From the NCBI RefSeq assembly GCF_000479005.1, contig NZ_AWXC01000007.1, positions 154,255 to 218,254 of the forward strand: a stretch of DNA of 64,000 nucleotides. Direction: 5' to 3'. The DNA comes from Prevotella sp. BV3P1. Lineage in GTDB: Bacteria > Bacteroidota > Bacteroidia > Bacteroidales > Bacteroidaceae. The position numbers and the translations under genes were made by a program. Below, piece after piece: positions 26,120 through 32,726 of this stretch. Each line of letters starts with the position of its first letter. Within the stretch, counting starts at the first letter, position 1. The notes under the pieces are model-generated. The model had not been told where the DNA came from and did no database searches. It saw only the letters and a program-made list of their open reading frames with translations.

Positions 26120-26698
26120 CTAATTGTTGGTTTTATAGTCTTTGTATACTTCATCTGATAATCGCCTAATTAAATAGGCCCATAGGCTTGCATTAATTGG
26201 TAAAGGAGATGTAACTGCGAACAATCGGTACTCGCCATACCTTTTACCATCAATATCCTTTAGAACAAAATAAGAATATCTTCCACTCGTATATTTAGTA
26301 TCAGGCATTTTCGTTATAAAATCCGTGTGGTACTTGCTTAAATCAAATATGGGTTCTGCCTCTGATAGTAACTGCCGGTATTGCTCCTGTTGCTTCCTCT
26401 GCTTTCTGGTTTTTGTTTCTGCTTTTACAGAGCGCATTTTATCTGTTCGACCTAAGCTGTCTAAGGCCACATAATATTCCTGATAGCACAGATTACTTTT
26501 AATAATGACGTAAAAATATTTATTGTCCAAAGAATATAAAAGCTTGGGAGCTACAATTGTATCAAAAAGCTGCAATACTTTATCTGCTTTAGTCCTGCTG
26601 ACCATTGCCATTGAGTCGGCTATGTTCCCTCTATCTTCCTGTGCTTTACACACAAGCGAAAAACATAGCATTAAAATTATGGAATACGCTGCTTTCAT
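26120..26698 (-). CDS. Secreted/periplasmic protein of unknown function, candidate immunity protein
   Basis: 192 residues. MKAAYSIILMLCFSLVCKAQ is a signal peptide ending in a typical Bacteroidetes AQ cleavage site (the CKA region could also be read as a weak lipobox). The mature part has a basic helix (KAETKTRKQRKQQEQYRQLL) in its middle and a final SLWAYLIRRLSDEVYKDYK. The gene follows by 11 bp an open but headless fragment (26710-26889) in the same direction, the arrangement expected for a toxin tail and its immunity gene. No family recognised. Confidence 0.6.
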   Translation of the reverse strand: MKAAYSIILMLCFSLVCKAQEDRGNIADSMAMVSRTKADKVLQLFDTIVAPKLLYSLDNKYFYVIIKSNLCYQEYYVALDSLGRTDKMRSVKAETKTRKQRKQQEQYRQLLSEAEPIFDLSKYHTDFITKMPDTKYTSGRYSYFVLKDIDGKRYGEYRLFAVTSPLPINASLWAYLIRRLSDEVYKDYKTNN

Positions 26699-26709
26699 CT
26701 TGTAATACT

Positions 26710-26889
26710 TTATTGGGTACGTGGTAATTTCTGTGGGTCAACAATTCCTCCGTTAGCTCCACCTGCGTGGTCACTGCCATCTCGTTGTGGTAACCCTAAT
26801 ATTCGTCTAATTAAATTATCTGTCCTGATGGCATTGGTATTATTATTTTCTTTGCATTCAATTCTGTCATAACTTACAATTGATAATGT
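26710..26889 (-). pseudogene. Headless C-terminal fragment, possible toxin tail
   Basis: 59 sense codons with no convincing start, from just after an in-frame TAA to a stop 11 bp before the ATG at 26698. The end reads IRRILGLPQRDGSDHAGG then ANGGIVDPQKLPRTQ. The fragment is read in the same direction as the following gene and spaced as in an operon. I infer a remnant of a larger polymorphic-toxin gene; there is no family match to prove it. Confidence 0.4.
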
Positions 26890-26942
26890 TTATCAACTGT
26901 TTAACGTCGTTCTTTTCTGTTTATTGCTTACGGCTTTTAATA

Positions 26943-27026
26943 CCCATATAAAGGTAATGATGAATATCCATATAAGGGTATTGCCCGTTACCCTTATATG
27001 GGTGTTGAGATATGCCCTTGTATGGC
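26943..27026. repeat. Repeated motif with perfect hairpin
   Basis: CCATATAAGGGTA (26968-26980) and its exact complement TACCCTTATATGG (26989-27001) make a 13-bp stem with an 8-base loop. A near-copy CCATATAAAGGTA lies just upstream at 26944-26956 and a degenerate inverted CCCTTGTATGG just downstream. There is no T-run, so it is not a standard terminator. It lies between the membrane-protein gene and the fragment at 26889. Confidence 0.7.
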
Positions 27027-27034
27027 TTAGGGGG

Positions 27035-27367
27035 TCAAGGCTCTAAATCTTTCATAATAAAAATATAAATAAAATTGAAAAATCCAATTATTAATATAGC
27101 AAGAGGTATAATGTTAAAATCTATCATCATCATAATATATATAGATGCCAAGATATATATACATGAATAAATTAGATACATGCTTATAATGACCGTTTTT
27201 AGAAACTTATTATTAAAAAAAACGTTTAATATGGTGATAGTTATAAGATAACTACCACCAATTAAAGGTAGATTCCCTATTCCCTTTATACCAAACATCA
27301 AAATTATACCTTGGATTATCCAATAAAGATGAAATAGTTCTTTCTTATTTTCTTTTTCTAATTTCAT
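27035..27367 (-). CDS. Small four-helix membrane protein, candidate immunity protein
   Basis: 110 residues with four hydrophobic segments (YWIIQGIILMFGIKGIG; GGSYLITITILNVFF; TVIISMYLIYSCIYILASIY; IIPLAILIIGFFNFIYIF) and a charged N-terminus. No family is recognised. The start overlaps the end of the toxin-like fragment by 23 bp, tight coupling typical of toxin-immunity pairs. A membrane immunity protein suggests a toxin acting at or across the inner membrane (inference). Confidence 0.6.
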   Translation of the reverse strand: MKLEKENKKELFHLYWIIQGIILMFGIKGIGNLPLIGGSYLITITILNVFFNNKFLKTVIISMYLIYSCIYILASIYIMMMIDFNIIPLAILIIGFFNFIYIFIMKDLEP

Positions 27368-27606
27368 ATCCTTTTGGGTTATTTCGCTTTATTGCTTTAT
27401 ATGCAGAAGATGGAAAGTAAGGATCTTCACGTTTATAAATAGGAGGTGAAAATTGAGATGTCGCAGGAATAATTTTAGTTTCCTTAGTATCAATCTTTGC
27501 CTTTTGCAAACTACGCTGTACTGCTGTACCACAATGATTTGGTTTTAATGGATTTAGCGAGTATTCTTCTTTGCTTATGTTTACAAATTCTTTGCGGATG
27601 ATATCA
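27345..27606 (-). pseudogene. C-terminal toxin-domain fragment, papain-like or NC-type
   Basis: The frame emerges directly from repeat RA copy C and continues about 86 codons: DIIRKEFVNISKEEYS, then NPLKPNHCGTAVQRSLQKA, then a Pro-rich part with YFPSSAYKAIKRNNPKG and a stop. The Asn-His-Cys before a helix followed by paired hydrophobics is the active-site pattern of NlpC/P60 and papain-like domains found at the tips of Rhs and other polymorphic toxins. It has no start of its own except a TTG inside the repeat. It overlaps the membrane-protein gene. I read it as the tip of a lost toxin next to its surviving immunity gene. Confidence 0.5.
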
Positions 27607-27860
27607 CGTAGAGTCAACCAGCAAGTGCAAAATTAGTCAATCATTTTATAAAACTCTTGTTTGGTGTTGAAAACTTGAGTTTTTCACTTCCAATCTGGAG
27701 TGCAAAGTGCTGATGCGTTCTCGTATATTCATTCTTCTTTGTTTTGGACTACAAATATAGCAAAAGGCAGAGAATCTATCTCTGCCTTTACGCATAATCT
27801 TTTAAAAAATAAATTGATAATCAGATGATTATTTTGACAACTCCCGTTTGTAGCATTACC
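27607..27860 (-). repeat. Direct repeat RA, copy C (~254 bp)
   Basis: Third copy of RA. It begins 2 bp after the stop of the small membrane protein (27863) and ends at the first codon of the toxin-like fragment. The internal frame begins MNIRERISTLHSRLEVKN, so substitutions against copy A are Val/Ile, Gly/Ser and Arg/His. TATATTTG and TAATTTTG are kept. Confidence 0.9.
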
Positions 27861-27862
27861 GA

Positions 27863-28081
27863 TTACTTCTTTTTAATAAAAAAAGGGAGTATTAATACAA
27901 GTAAAATAGTTATTGCATAGACTATTACTAACAGAGCATAATGAATGATTTGATTTATATCATCCATACTCATCACGTTATATTTTAGATTAACCACCCC
28001 ATTTAATATTACAGCAATACTTAAATATAGCACATATAAAGAGAATAGAATTACAAAATATTTTACTGTTTTATGCATCAT
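27863..28081 (-). CDS. Small two-helix membrane protein
   Basis: 72 residues: a helix FVILFSLYVLYLSIAVIL, a polar loop (NVMSMDDINQIIHY) and a second helix ALLVIVYAITILLVLILPFF ending in three Lys. It follows the ankyrin gene by 10 bp and is followed at once by repeat RA copy C. No family recognised. It may be a second immunity component or the partner of the ankyrin protein. Confidence 0.55.
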   Translation of the reverse strand: MMHKTVKYFVILFSLYVLYLSIAVILNGVVNLKYNVMSMDDINQIIHYALLVIVYAITILLVLILPFFIKKK

Positions 28082-28091
28082 CTGATTTTTA

Positions 28092-28568
28092 TTATTTATT
28101 GATGGACACTTGTGACAAAATATTAATCATATCTTCATTTCCTGTCTGCTTTGCAAAATCTAAAGGTGATTTATTATTTAAATTTTTGTTGTCTTTATTT
28201 GCTCCATAACTTATTAAAAGTTGTGCTAACTTATAATCCTCATTAAATACAGCTACCCAAAGAGGAGTATTGCCATACTTATCAACATGATCTACAACAG
28301 CTCCTTTTTGCAACAGAATTTCTGCTATACTATAGTTTTCATATTCTGCACATAAATGTAGGGGCGTTAGCCCATATCTGTCTGTTGCATTTATATCTAT
28401 TCCATTACAAATTAAATCCTGAGCAATTTTATTCGCATCTGATATTATTGCAATATGTAATAAATTTCGACCGTCTTCATCTTTTGCAGTATTATCAATC
28501 GCATGCTTTTCTTTCTTATATTGATGCACATTATTTGATTCGACCGTAAAAAATATATTTTTCTTCAT
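28092..28568 (-). CDS. Ankyrin-repeat protein
   Basis: 158 residues, no signal peptide. Three to four ankyrin repeats are clear: DEDGRNLLHIAIISDANKIA, DRYGLTPLHLCAEYENYSIA, DKYGNTPLWVAVFNEDYKLA and a final NNKSPLDFAKQTGNEDMI. Ankyrin proteins of this size are frequent immunity proteins in polymorphic toxin loci (known); here that is inferred from the array. The ATG lies directly at the edge of repeat RB copy 1, so the native upstream gene is gone. Confidence 0.8.
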   Translation of the reverse strand: MKKNIFFTVESNNVHQYKKEKHAIDNTAKDEDGRNLLHIAIISDANKIAQDLICNGIDINATDRYGLTPLHLCAEYENYSIAEILLQKGAVVDHVDKYGNTPLWVAVFNEDYKLAQLLISYGANKDNKNLNNKSPLDFAKQTGNEDMINILSQVSINK

Positions 28569-28569
28569 T

Positions 28570-28786
28570 TTAACTCGTTGGCGGAATTTATTTAAGTTGA
28601 TAAATATGCGTAAAAAGTTACATATGTCGTTAGTTTTAGTAGCTTAGTGATGTTCAAAACATTAAGTTCAAACCATCGTATGCACAACCTTTATACAAAA
28701 ATCGTCAAAATACTTGAGATATGCAAGCAATTCTCTGAAAATCTCGTCAATGAATTGGGTAATGTACTGCTCACATGATGACATCC
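28570..28786 (+). repeat. Direct repeat RB, copy 1 (~217 bp)
   Basis: About 90% the same as 32509-32726 by eye, starting TTAAC[TC]CGTTGGCGGAATTT and ending TGATGACATCC. On the plus strand it contains a 32-codon frame from 28680, MHNLYTKIVKILEICKQFSE and on to a stop, which resembles the first residues of a Bacteroidales IS transposase (IS982-like from memory). It may be a solo IS end or a MITE-like derivative. Confidence 0.82.
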
Positions 28787-29289
28787 GAGCGAAACTTGAC
28801 CAAACGGCTGACACATGGATAGGAGCTTGCTTCTTCGCTAAAAACATAATGAAGTTCCTAAGGGGACTTCTTTGTTTCTTTTTTGAAAAAACAGGGTCGA
28901 GAGACTTCAAAAAGAGTATTATCGTCAAATTCAATGGACTTGCAGGAGTTTTTGCCGTAGCACGAACTTGCATGGGTACTATTAGTTAGCAGACCCGAAA
29001 TAAATCATCACTCATTCGAGTTTTAACACTCAAAAGTTTGGATATCTCACTAATTTTCTCTATTTTGTTTCCATAACAGATTTGTTGTCTTGTCTTTAAA
29101 ATCAGTTGTTTAGCGATTACTAATTTACAAAGAAAATTCGACAAACTGTTATTTTTCTATCTATTTATTAGGGTGGGAAACTTTAGTTATAAACAACAGT
29201 CAGCGTTCTGCAGCTTATAGGAAAGCCATCACGAACACTTTCCGTATTGTTTTGATGCTTTAGAGGTGGGACTATCTTCTTAAGTCCTC
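28787..29289. other. Gene-free stretch in the island
   Basis: No convincing gene. Long overlapping frames on both strands at 28668-28989 run through repeat RB and have no family features. TTAGCAGAC near 28985 recurs at 31898, just after the transposase remnant, perhaps a trace of one inserted segment. Confidence 0.4.
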
Positions 29290-29451
29290 TTACCACTCAA
29301 CATCCTCTGCCTTGAACTCGCCTTCGTCTTCAAATCCTGCTTTCTGTATCTTACCAGGCTCTACGCTGGTACAGATTATACTCATTGCCTCAACGTGTAA
29401 CAATGTTACACTTGGCTTTAAGTAGCTTTTCTTTGCTTCTATCTTATTCAT
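29290..29451 (-). CDS. 53-residue peptide downstream of fimbrillin gene
   Basis: ATG at 29451, stop at 29290-29292. The product begins MNKIEAKKSYLKPSVTLLHV and continues EAMSIICTSVEPGKIQK with an acidic end. Prevotella and relatives have many short proteins of this pattern (Lys/Tyr-x-x-Pro, two beta strands ending in a small/Cys-Thr-Ser, then a Gly/Asp-rich tail); I recognise the style but not a named family. It lies 47 bp after the fimbrillin gene and is probably cotranscribed. A secreted or surface peptide is possible but it lacks a classical signal. Confidence 0.55.
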   Translation of the reverse strand: MNKIEAKKSYLKPSVTLLHVEAMSIICTSVEPGKIQKAGFEDEGEFKAEDVEW

Positions 29452-29498
29452 AAAATATAATTCTAAGTTTCTACTTTTTTAATGTATTCTGGTAAGGA

Positions 29499-31211
29499 TT
29501 AGTAGTTGATAAATGGTCTCACCTTGGTATGGTCAGTCTTTACCGCACCACCGAAATGAGCACCTTTAGAACCAGCTATTACTGTGACGCCCTTCTTCTG
29601 ATCATCAGTTTTCCAATCGTTAGCAGCCCAATACCAATCTGTCAATGGAACTCCATTTGCCTGATAGAAGAGAATCTCCTGAAGACGATAACCCAAGCTA
29701 CCAGCCCACGGTTGAGCTGCTGAACCACCATACCCAAAGTCTTTTGTAGGGTCAGTTACTCCAAGATACTTAAGAGCAGAATCCCACTCACCAGCACCAG
29801 GTACATACCACTTCAACTTTTTTGAACCTACCTGCCCCAAGTCAGCTACAGCCTTAAAAGCCGGACATCGTTCGTTATACGCCTTAAACCGGGCGCGAGG
29901 AAGTCCATAAAGTCCATCTGTTGTGTTGGTATTCCATGTCTGTGCATACCCATCATATTTAGCAATCGTATTTTTCAAACCATCAAAGTCTTGATTTTCA
30001 TGAGTCTTACATTTTACGTCAGGACTTGTTGCCCACTGCTTTTCTCTAATTTCTGTAAGGCTCATACATATCTTACGATTCTTATCCACTACGAGTGCTA
30101 CTGGTTTGCGTTGTTTCAAGTTAGGAACCAATGTACCTACTGTTCCATCCTCGAAGAGATAATCTGCAGAATAATAGATAGTCTGCCAGATAGTATAGCT
30201 TTTTCCATTCTTCAACTCTACGTCCTTAAGATTAAGAGGAAGCACCTTGTTAGCAACTGGCTTCTTATAGATAGTACCAGAAGCCTCTGGAGCAAACTGG
30301 AATGACAACTTATTTAAGTATGTCTGAGGCAAGAAGTAAACGCCTGCATCTTCTGGAGTGATAATGTAAGATGTCTTTATAACGCCATTCTGTTGAGGTC
30401 CCTCAACATTATTAGTAAAATGCTTATATTTAAGCTGACCAGCCTCTGTCACGCTGGCATAATTAGCTGTTGGCCCAGATGGATCAATAGTACAGGTTCC
30501 ATTAACGCCGCCTTTATCATACTTTAATGCACCATTGATTGAACCCTCAAAGGCTTGACTTGAGAAACCATTGATCTTCATTCTCACTCTTGCGTATGGT
30601 GATTCAAGTTGGAAGTTAACTTGTTGCTTCTTCTGTGGAAGGATTTTTACATCCAGATTGTTAAAGAGTGCATTGGCAGAACCCTTATTGATGTCGATAA
30701 TAATCTTACCGTCCTTGTATGTCAATTGTTCACTGAAGACAAAGAACTCGTATTCACCTGGCTGCAACACCTGAACAGAAGAAAAACCTGCCTTAGGCGT
30801 AAACTTCGAACCATCGTATGAGCCTACCCACTCACCTTTCTTCTGTCTATCTGCTTTATTATAAGCAAGGATAGTGTACTTCTGTGCTGGAGCTGACGTG
30901 TAAGTAGCGCGTGTCTGAGGCTTTGCATCCTCTACTACCTCTGTGTAAGCCTCAAGACCATCACCTAAACTTGATACAGAGCTGGCAATCACACGACCCT
31001 TTGCCTCTCCTGCAACACCACGGGTTGCCACTGACTGCTCTTTGCCATAGCCAGCAAAATCAAAGTTGAATGAAAGCGCTGTACCTTCTGTTGCAGCCTG
31101 CTCTTGCTGTACATCGCTCGCAAGACTGGCTTCGTTGCTACATCCTGTATTCACTACGGCAGCCATCACCATTAACGCTGACACGAATACTTTCAAAACA
31201 TTTTTCTTCAT
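29499..31211 (-). CDS. Fimbrillin-family lipoprotein with C-terminal lectin-like domain
   Basis: 570 residues. MKKNVLKVFVSALMVMAAVV then NTGC is a lipoprotein signal. The middle (about 75-330) is the beta-sandwich fimbrillin/Mfa-like region with TRATYT, an Arg-containing processing-type site, and YTILAYNKADRQ. The C-terminal ~190 residues (WYVPGAGEWDSALKYLG, WYWAANDW, HTKVRPFINY) look like the C-type-lectin/DUF1566-like fold seen on other Bacteroidales surface lipoproteins. It is probably a surface or fimbrial-tip component. No other fimbrial gene is nearby. A weak -7 (TAACTTTA, 31345-31338) lies about 127 bp upstream. Confidence 0.75.
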   Translation of the reverse strand: MKKNVLKVFVSALMVMAAVVNTGCSNEASLASDVQQEQAATEGTALSFNFDFAGYGKEQSVATRGVAGEAKGRVIASSVSSLGDGLEAYTEVVEDAKPQTRATYTSAPAQKYTILAYNKADRQKKGEWVGSYDGSKFTPKAGFSSVQVLQPGEYEFFVFSEQLTYKDGKIIIDINKGSANALFNNLDVKILPQKKQQVNFQLESPYARVRMKINGFSSQAFEGSINGALKYDKGGVNGTCTIDPSGPTANYASVTEAGQLKYKHFTNNVEGPQQNGVIKTSYIITPEDAGVYFLPQTYLNKLSFQFAPEASGTIYKKPVANKVLPLNLKDVELKNGKSYTIWQTIYYSADYLFEDGTVGTLVPNLKQRKPVALVVDKNRKICMSLTEIREKQWATSPDVKCKTHENQDFDGLKNTIAKYDGYAQTWNTNTTDGLYGLPRARFKAYNERCPAFKAVADLGQVGSKKLKWYVPGAGEWDSALKYLGVTDPTKDFGYGGSAAQPWAGSLGYRLQEILFYQANGVPLTDWYWAANDWKTDDQKKGVTVIAGSKGAHFGGAVKTDHTKVRPFINY

Positions 31212-31539
31212 TTTCCTAACATTTTTAATAAATATGCGGATTTTGCGTTAGCCACCTCAAGATAATCACTCAAGATGACTATGCTCTAAAACTCATACAA
31301 ATATTAATCTAATAGTCATTTTTTTTGTTATCGGATGTAAAGTTAATAATAATCCAAGAAATATGCTACAAAAATTAATATTTTTTTTATTTTATTATTA
31401 GGTAGGGTCTACTAAATAAATATAAACCACTGACATTCAATAATATATACCTAATATTATTTGTGTAATTCACCAAAAATGACTACCTTTGGTTGTTAAA
31501 ATATTAACGACGTAAAATGAAATACTACTCTCAATATCG
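31212..31539. promoter_or_regulatory. Region between fimbrillin gene and transposase remnant
   Basis: Very AT-rich. On the plus strand TTTG (31460-31463), 20-bp spacer, TACCTTTG (31484-31491) form a complete promoter aimed at the transposase remnant, probably its original promoter. On the minus strand TAACTTTA (31345-31338) is a one-mismatch -7 for the fimbrillin gene. Confidence 0.55.
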
Positions 31540-31896
31540 TAGTCACGACTTGTTTGAACTCCAAGAGTCCCTCTCAGGATTGACAAGTTCACGGAAAAGC
31601 CGGTTTTCGTTCCCGAGTTGTTCGTCCTTGTCTGCAAGCGTCTTGACCATGATTTCTTCAACATGCTTACCTTGATGCTTGCAGAGGTGGATGGAAGCAA
31701 GCCGAAGAGGGAGGGCACGGACGAGGACGGCAACGACCATGGCGGTACGATGAGAGTTGACGCCACCTGCTGCGATGCCGAGGTTCGCTATCCGACCGAC
31801 TCAAACCTTTTGGAGGACGGCAGCAAACTGATAGACCGCTTTCTTGACAGCATGGAGGATGTATTACCCACACCACAAGGTTGTATGAAAAAATAA
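31540..31896 (+). pseudogene. Remnant of an IS5/IS1182-type transposase
   Basis: One frame reads IDKFTEKPVFVPELFVLVCK, then FFNMLTLMLAEVDG, then MRVDATCCDAEVRYPTDSNL before stopping at 31896. The block DATCxxAxxxYPTDxxLL holds the first catalytic Asp of IS5/IS1182-like DDE transposases. The upstream part (from the ATG at 31517, MKYYSQYRSHDLFELQES) is in a different frame, and the C-terminal two thirds with the other two acidic residues are missing. It is therefore a dead fragment. GC content is higher than in the surrounding island, so it came from elsewhere. Confidence 0.72.
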
Positions 31897-31959
31897 ATTA
31901 GCAGACTCTAATTGGCTGATTAATAATAAGTTAATTTATAGAACACCCCTTAATAGAAC

Positions 31960-32385
31960 CTACCTATATAAATCACCCTTTCCCTTTTGCTTAAAGATGA
32001 AAGAGTTAAAAATATCCCCAGCGGTTACTCCTATTGAAATGTTTCGGATTTGATATCCTTCATTAGGAAAAACAGTTACATTCATTTTATTTTTCTCAAT
32101 ACTGATAGATATATTGTTATCTTCATATTTTTTGCAATCTATGGATAGTTGGGTCTCTCCAATTTGTTTTCCATTTTCCTGAATAGCATATACCCAAAAA
32201 ATCTTATAATTTTTGCATGTGAATACATAAGTGTTGCCTGCTTGTGGAACTTCTATATTTTTGTTTTTATTTATATTGCTTACATCATTACTCTCCCAAG
32301 CCATAGGATCCCAATCTCCATCCCTGCTTTCACAGGAACAAAGGAAGCCTAATCCTACAATCAGAAACGCTAAAATATTTTTCAT
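31960..32385 (-). CDS. Small lipoprotein, candidate immunity protein
   Basis: 141 residues. MKNILAFLIVGLGFLCSC is a lipoprotein signal (lipobox LCSC). The mature part is mostly beta (NTYVFTCKNYKIFWVYAIQE; NKMNVTVFPNEGYQIRNISI) and resembles a single immunoglobulin-like or BACON-like domain, but I do not name a family. Its ATG overlaps the stop of an upstream headless fragment by 4 bp (ATGA). It fits the pattern of lipoprotein immunity genes at 24328 and 25144. Confidence 0.6.
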   Translation of the reverse strand: MKNILAFLIVGLGFLCSCESRDGDWDPMAWESNDVSNINKNKNIEVPQAGNTYVFTCKNYKIFWVYAIQENGKQIGETQLSIDCKKYEDNNISISIEKNKMNVTVFPNEGYQIRNISIGVTAGDIFNSFIFKQKGKGDLYR

Positions 32386-32508
32386 CGCGATATAACAGAA
32401 TATTCATGATTATATTTGTAGTAATGTGGCTGCCCCCTACGAGTGACCTCATTATCATATATTTCCGGACCACTGTTCGTGTCAAAGACTTTACTCAAAT
32501 AATATCCA
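32382..32508 (-). pseudogene. Headless fragment coupled to lipoprotein gene, possible toxin tail
   Basis: The frame comes out of repeat RB copy 2 and reads VNGYYLSKVFDTNSGPEIYD, then RRGQPHYYKYNHEYSVISR and stop. It overlaps the lipoprotein gene in an ATGA arrangement. The abrupt join to RB and absence of its own start show truncation. A toxin C-terminus is inferred from coupling to a small lipoprotein gene and from the similar fragments at 26710 and 27345. Confidence 0.42.
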
Positions 32509-32726
32509 TTAACCCGTTGGCGGAATTTATTTAAGTTGATAAATATACGTAAAAAGTTACACATGTCGTTAGTTTTTAGCAACTTATTGAAGTTCAAAAC
32601 GTTAAGTTCAAACCATCGTATGCACAACCTTTATACAAAATTCGTCAAAATACTTGAGGTATGCAAGCAATTCTCTGAAAATTTCATCAATGAATCGGGT
32701 AATGTACTGCTCACATGATGACATCC
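32509..32726 (+). repeat. Direct repeat RB, copy 2 (~218 bp)
   Basis: Second copy of the unit at 28570-28786, same orientation. Its plus-strand frame from 32620 reads MHNLYTKFVKILEVCKQFSE and stops at the same codon as in copy 1. The two copies bracket the fimbrillin segment. Confidence 0.82.

Noticed and set aside
24889..27860. CRISPR-like array
   Set aside because: Repeats are ~255 bp, only three, and separated by genes; there are no short palindromic repeats or cas genes.
28668..28989. Overlapping ~90-100-codon frames on both strands
   Set aside because: They run through repeat RB and into unrelated sequence, so they are chimaeric and lack recognisable domains.
29499..30070. Lectin-like C-terminus of the fimbrillin protein as a diversity-generating retroelement target
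   Set aside because: The VRPF-type ending is suggestive, but there is no reverse transcriptase, template repeat or variable repeat in the window.
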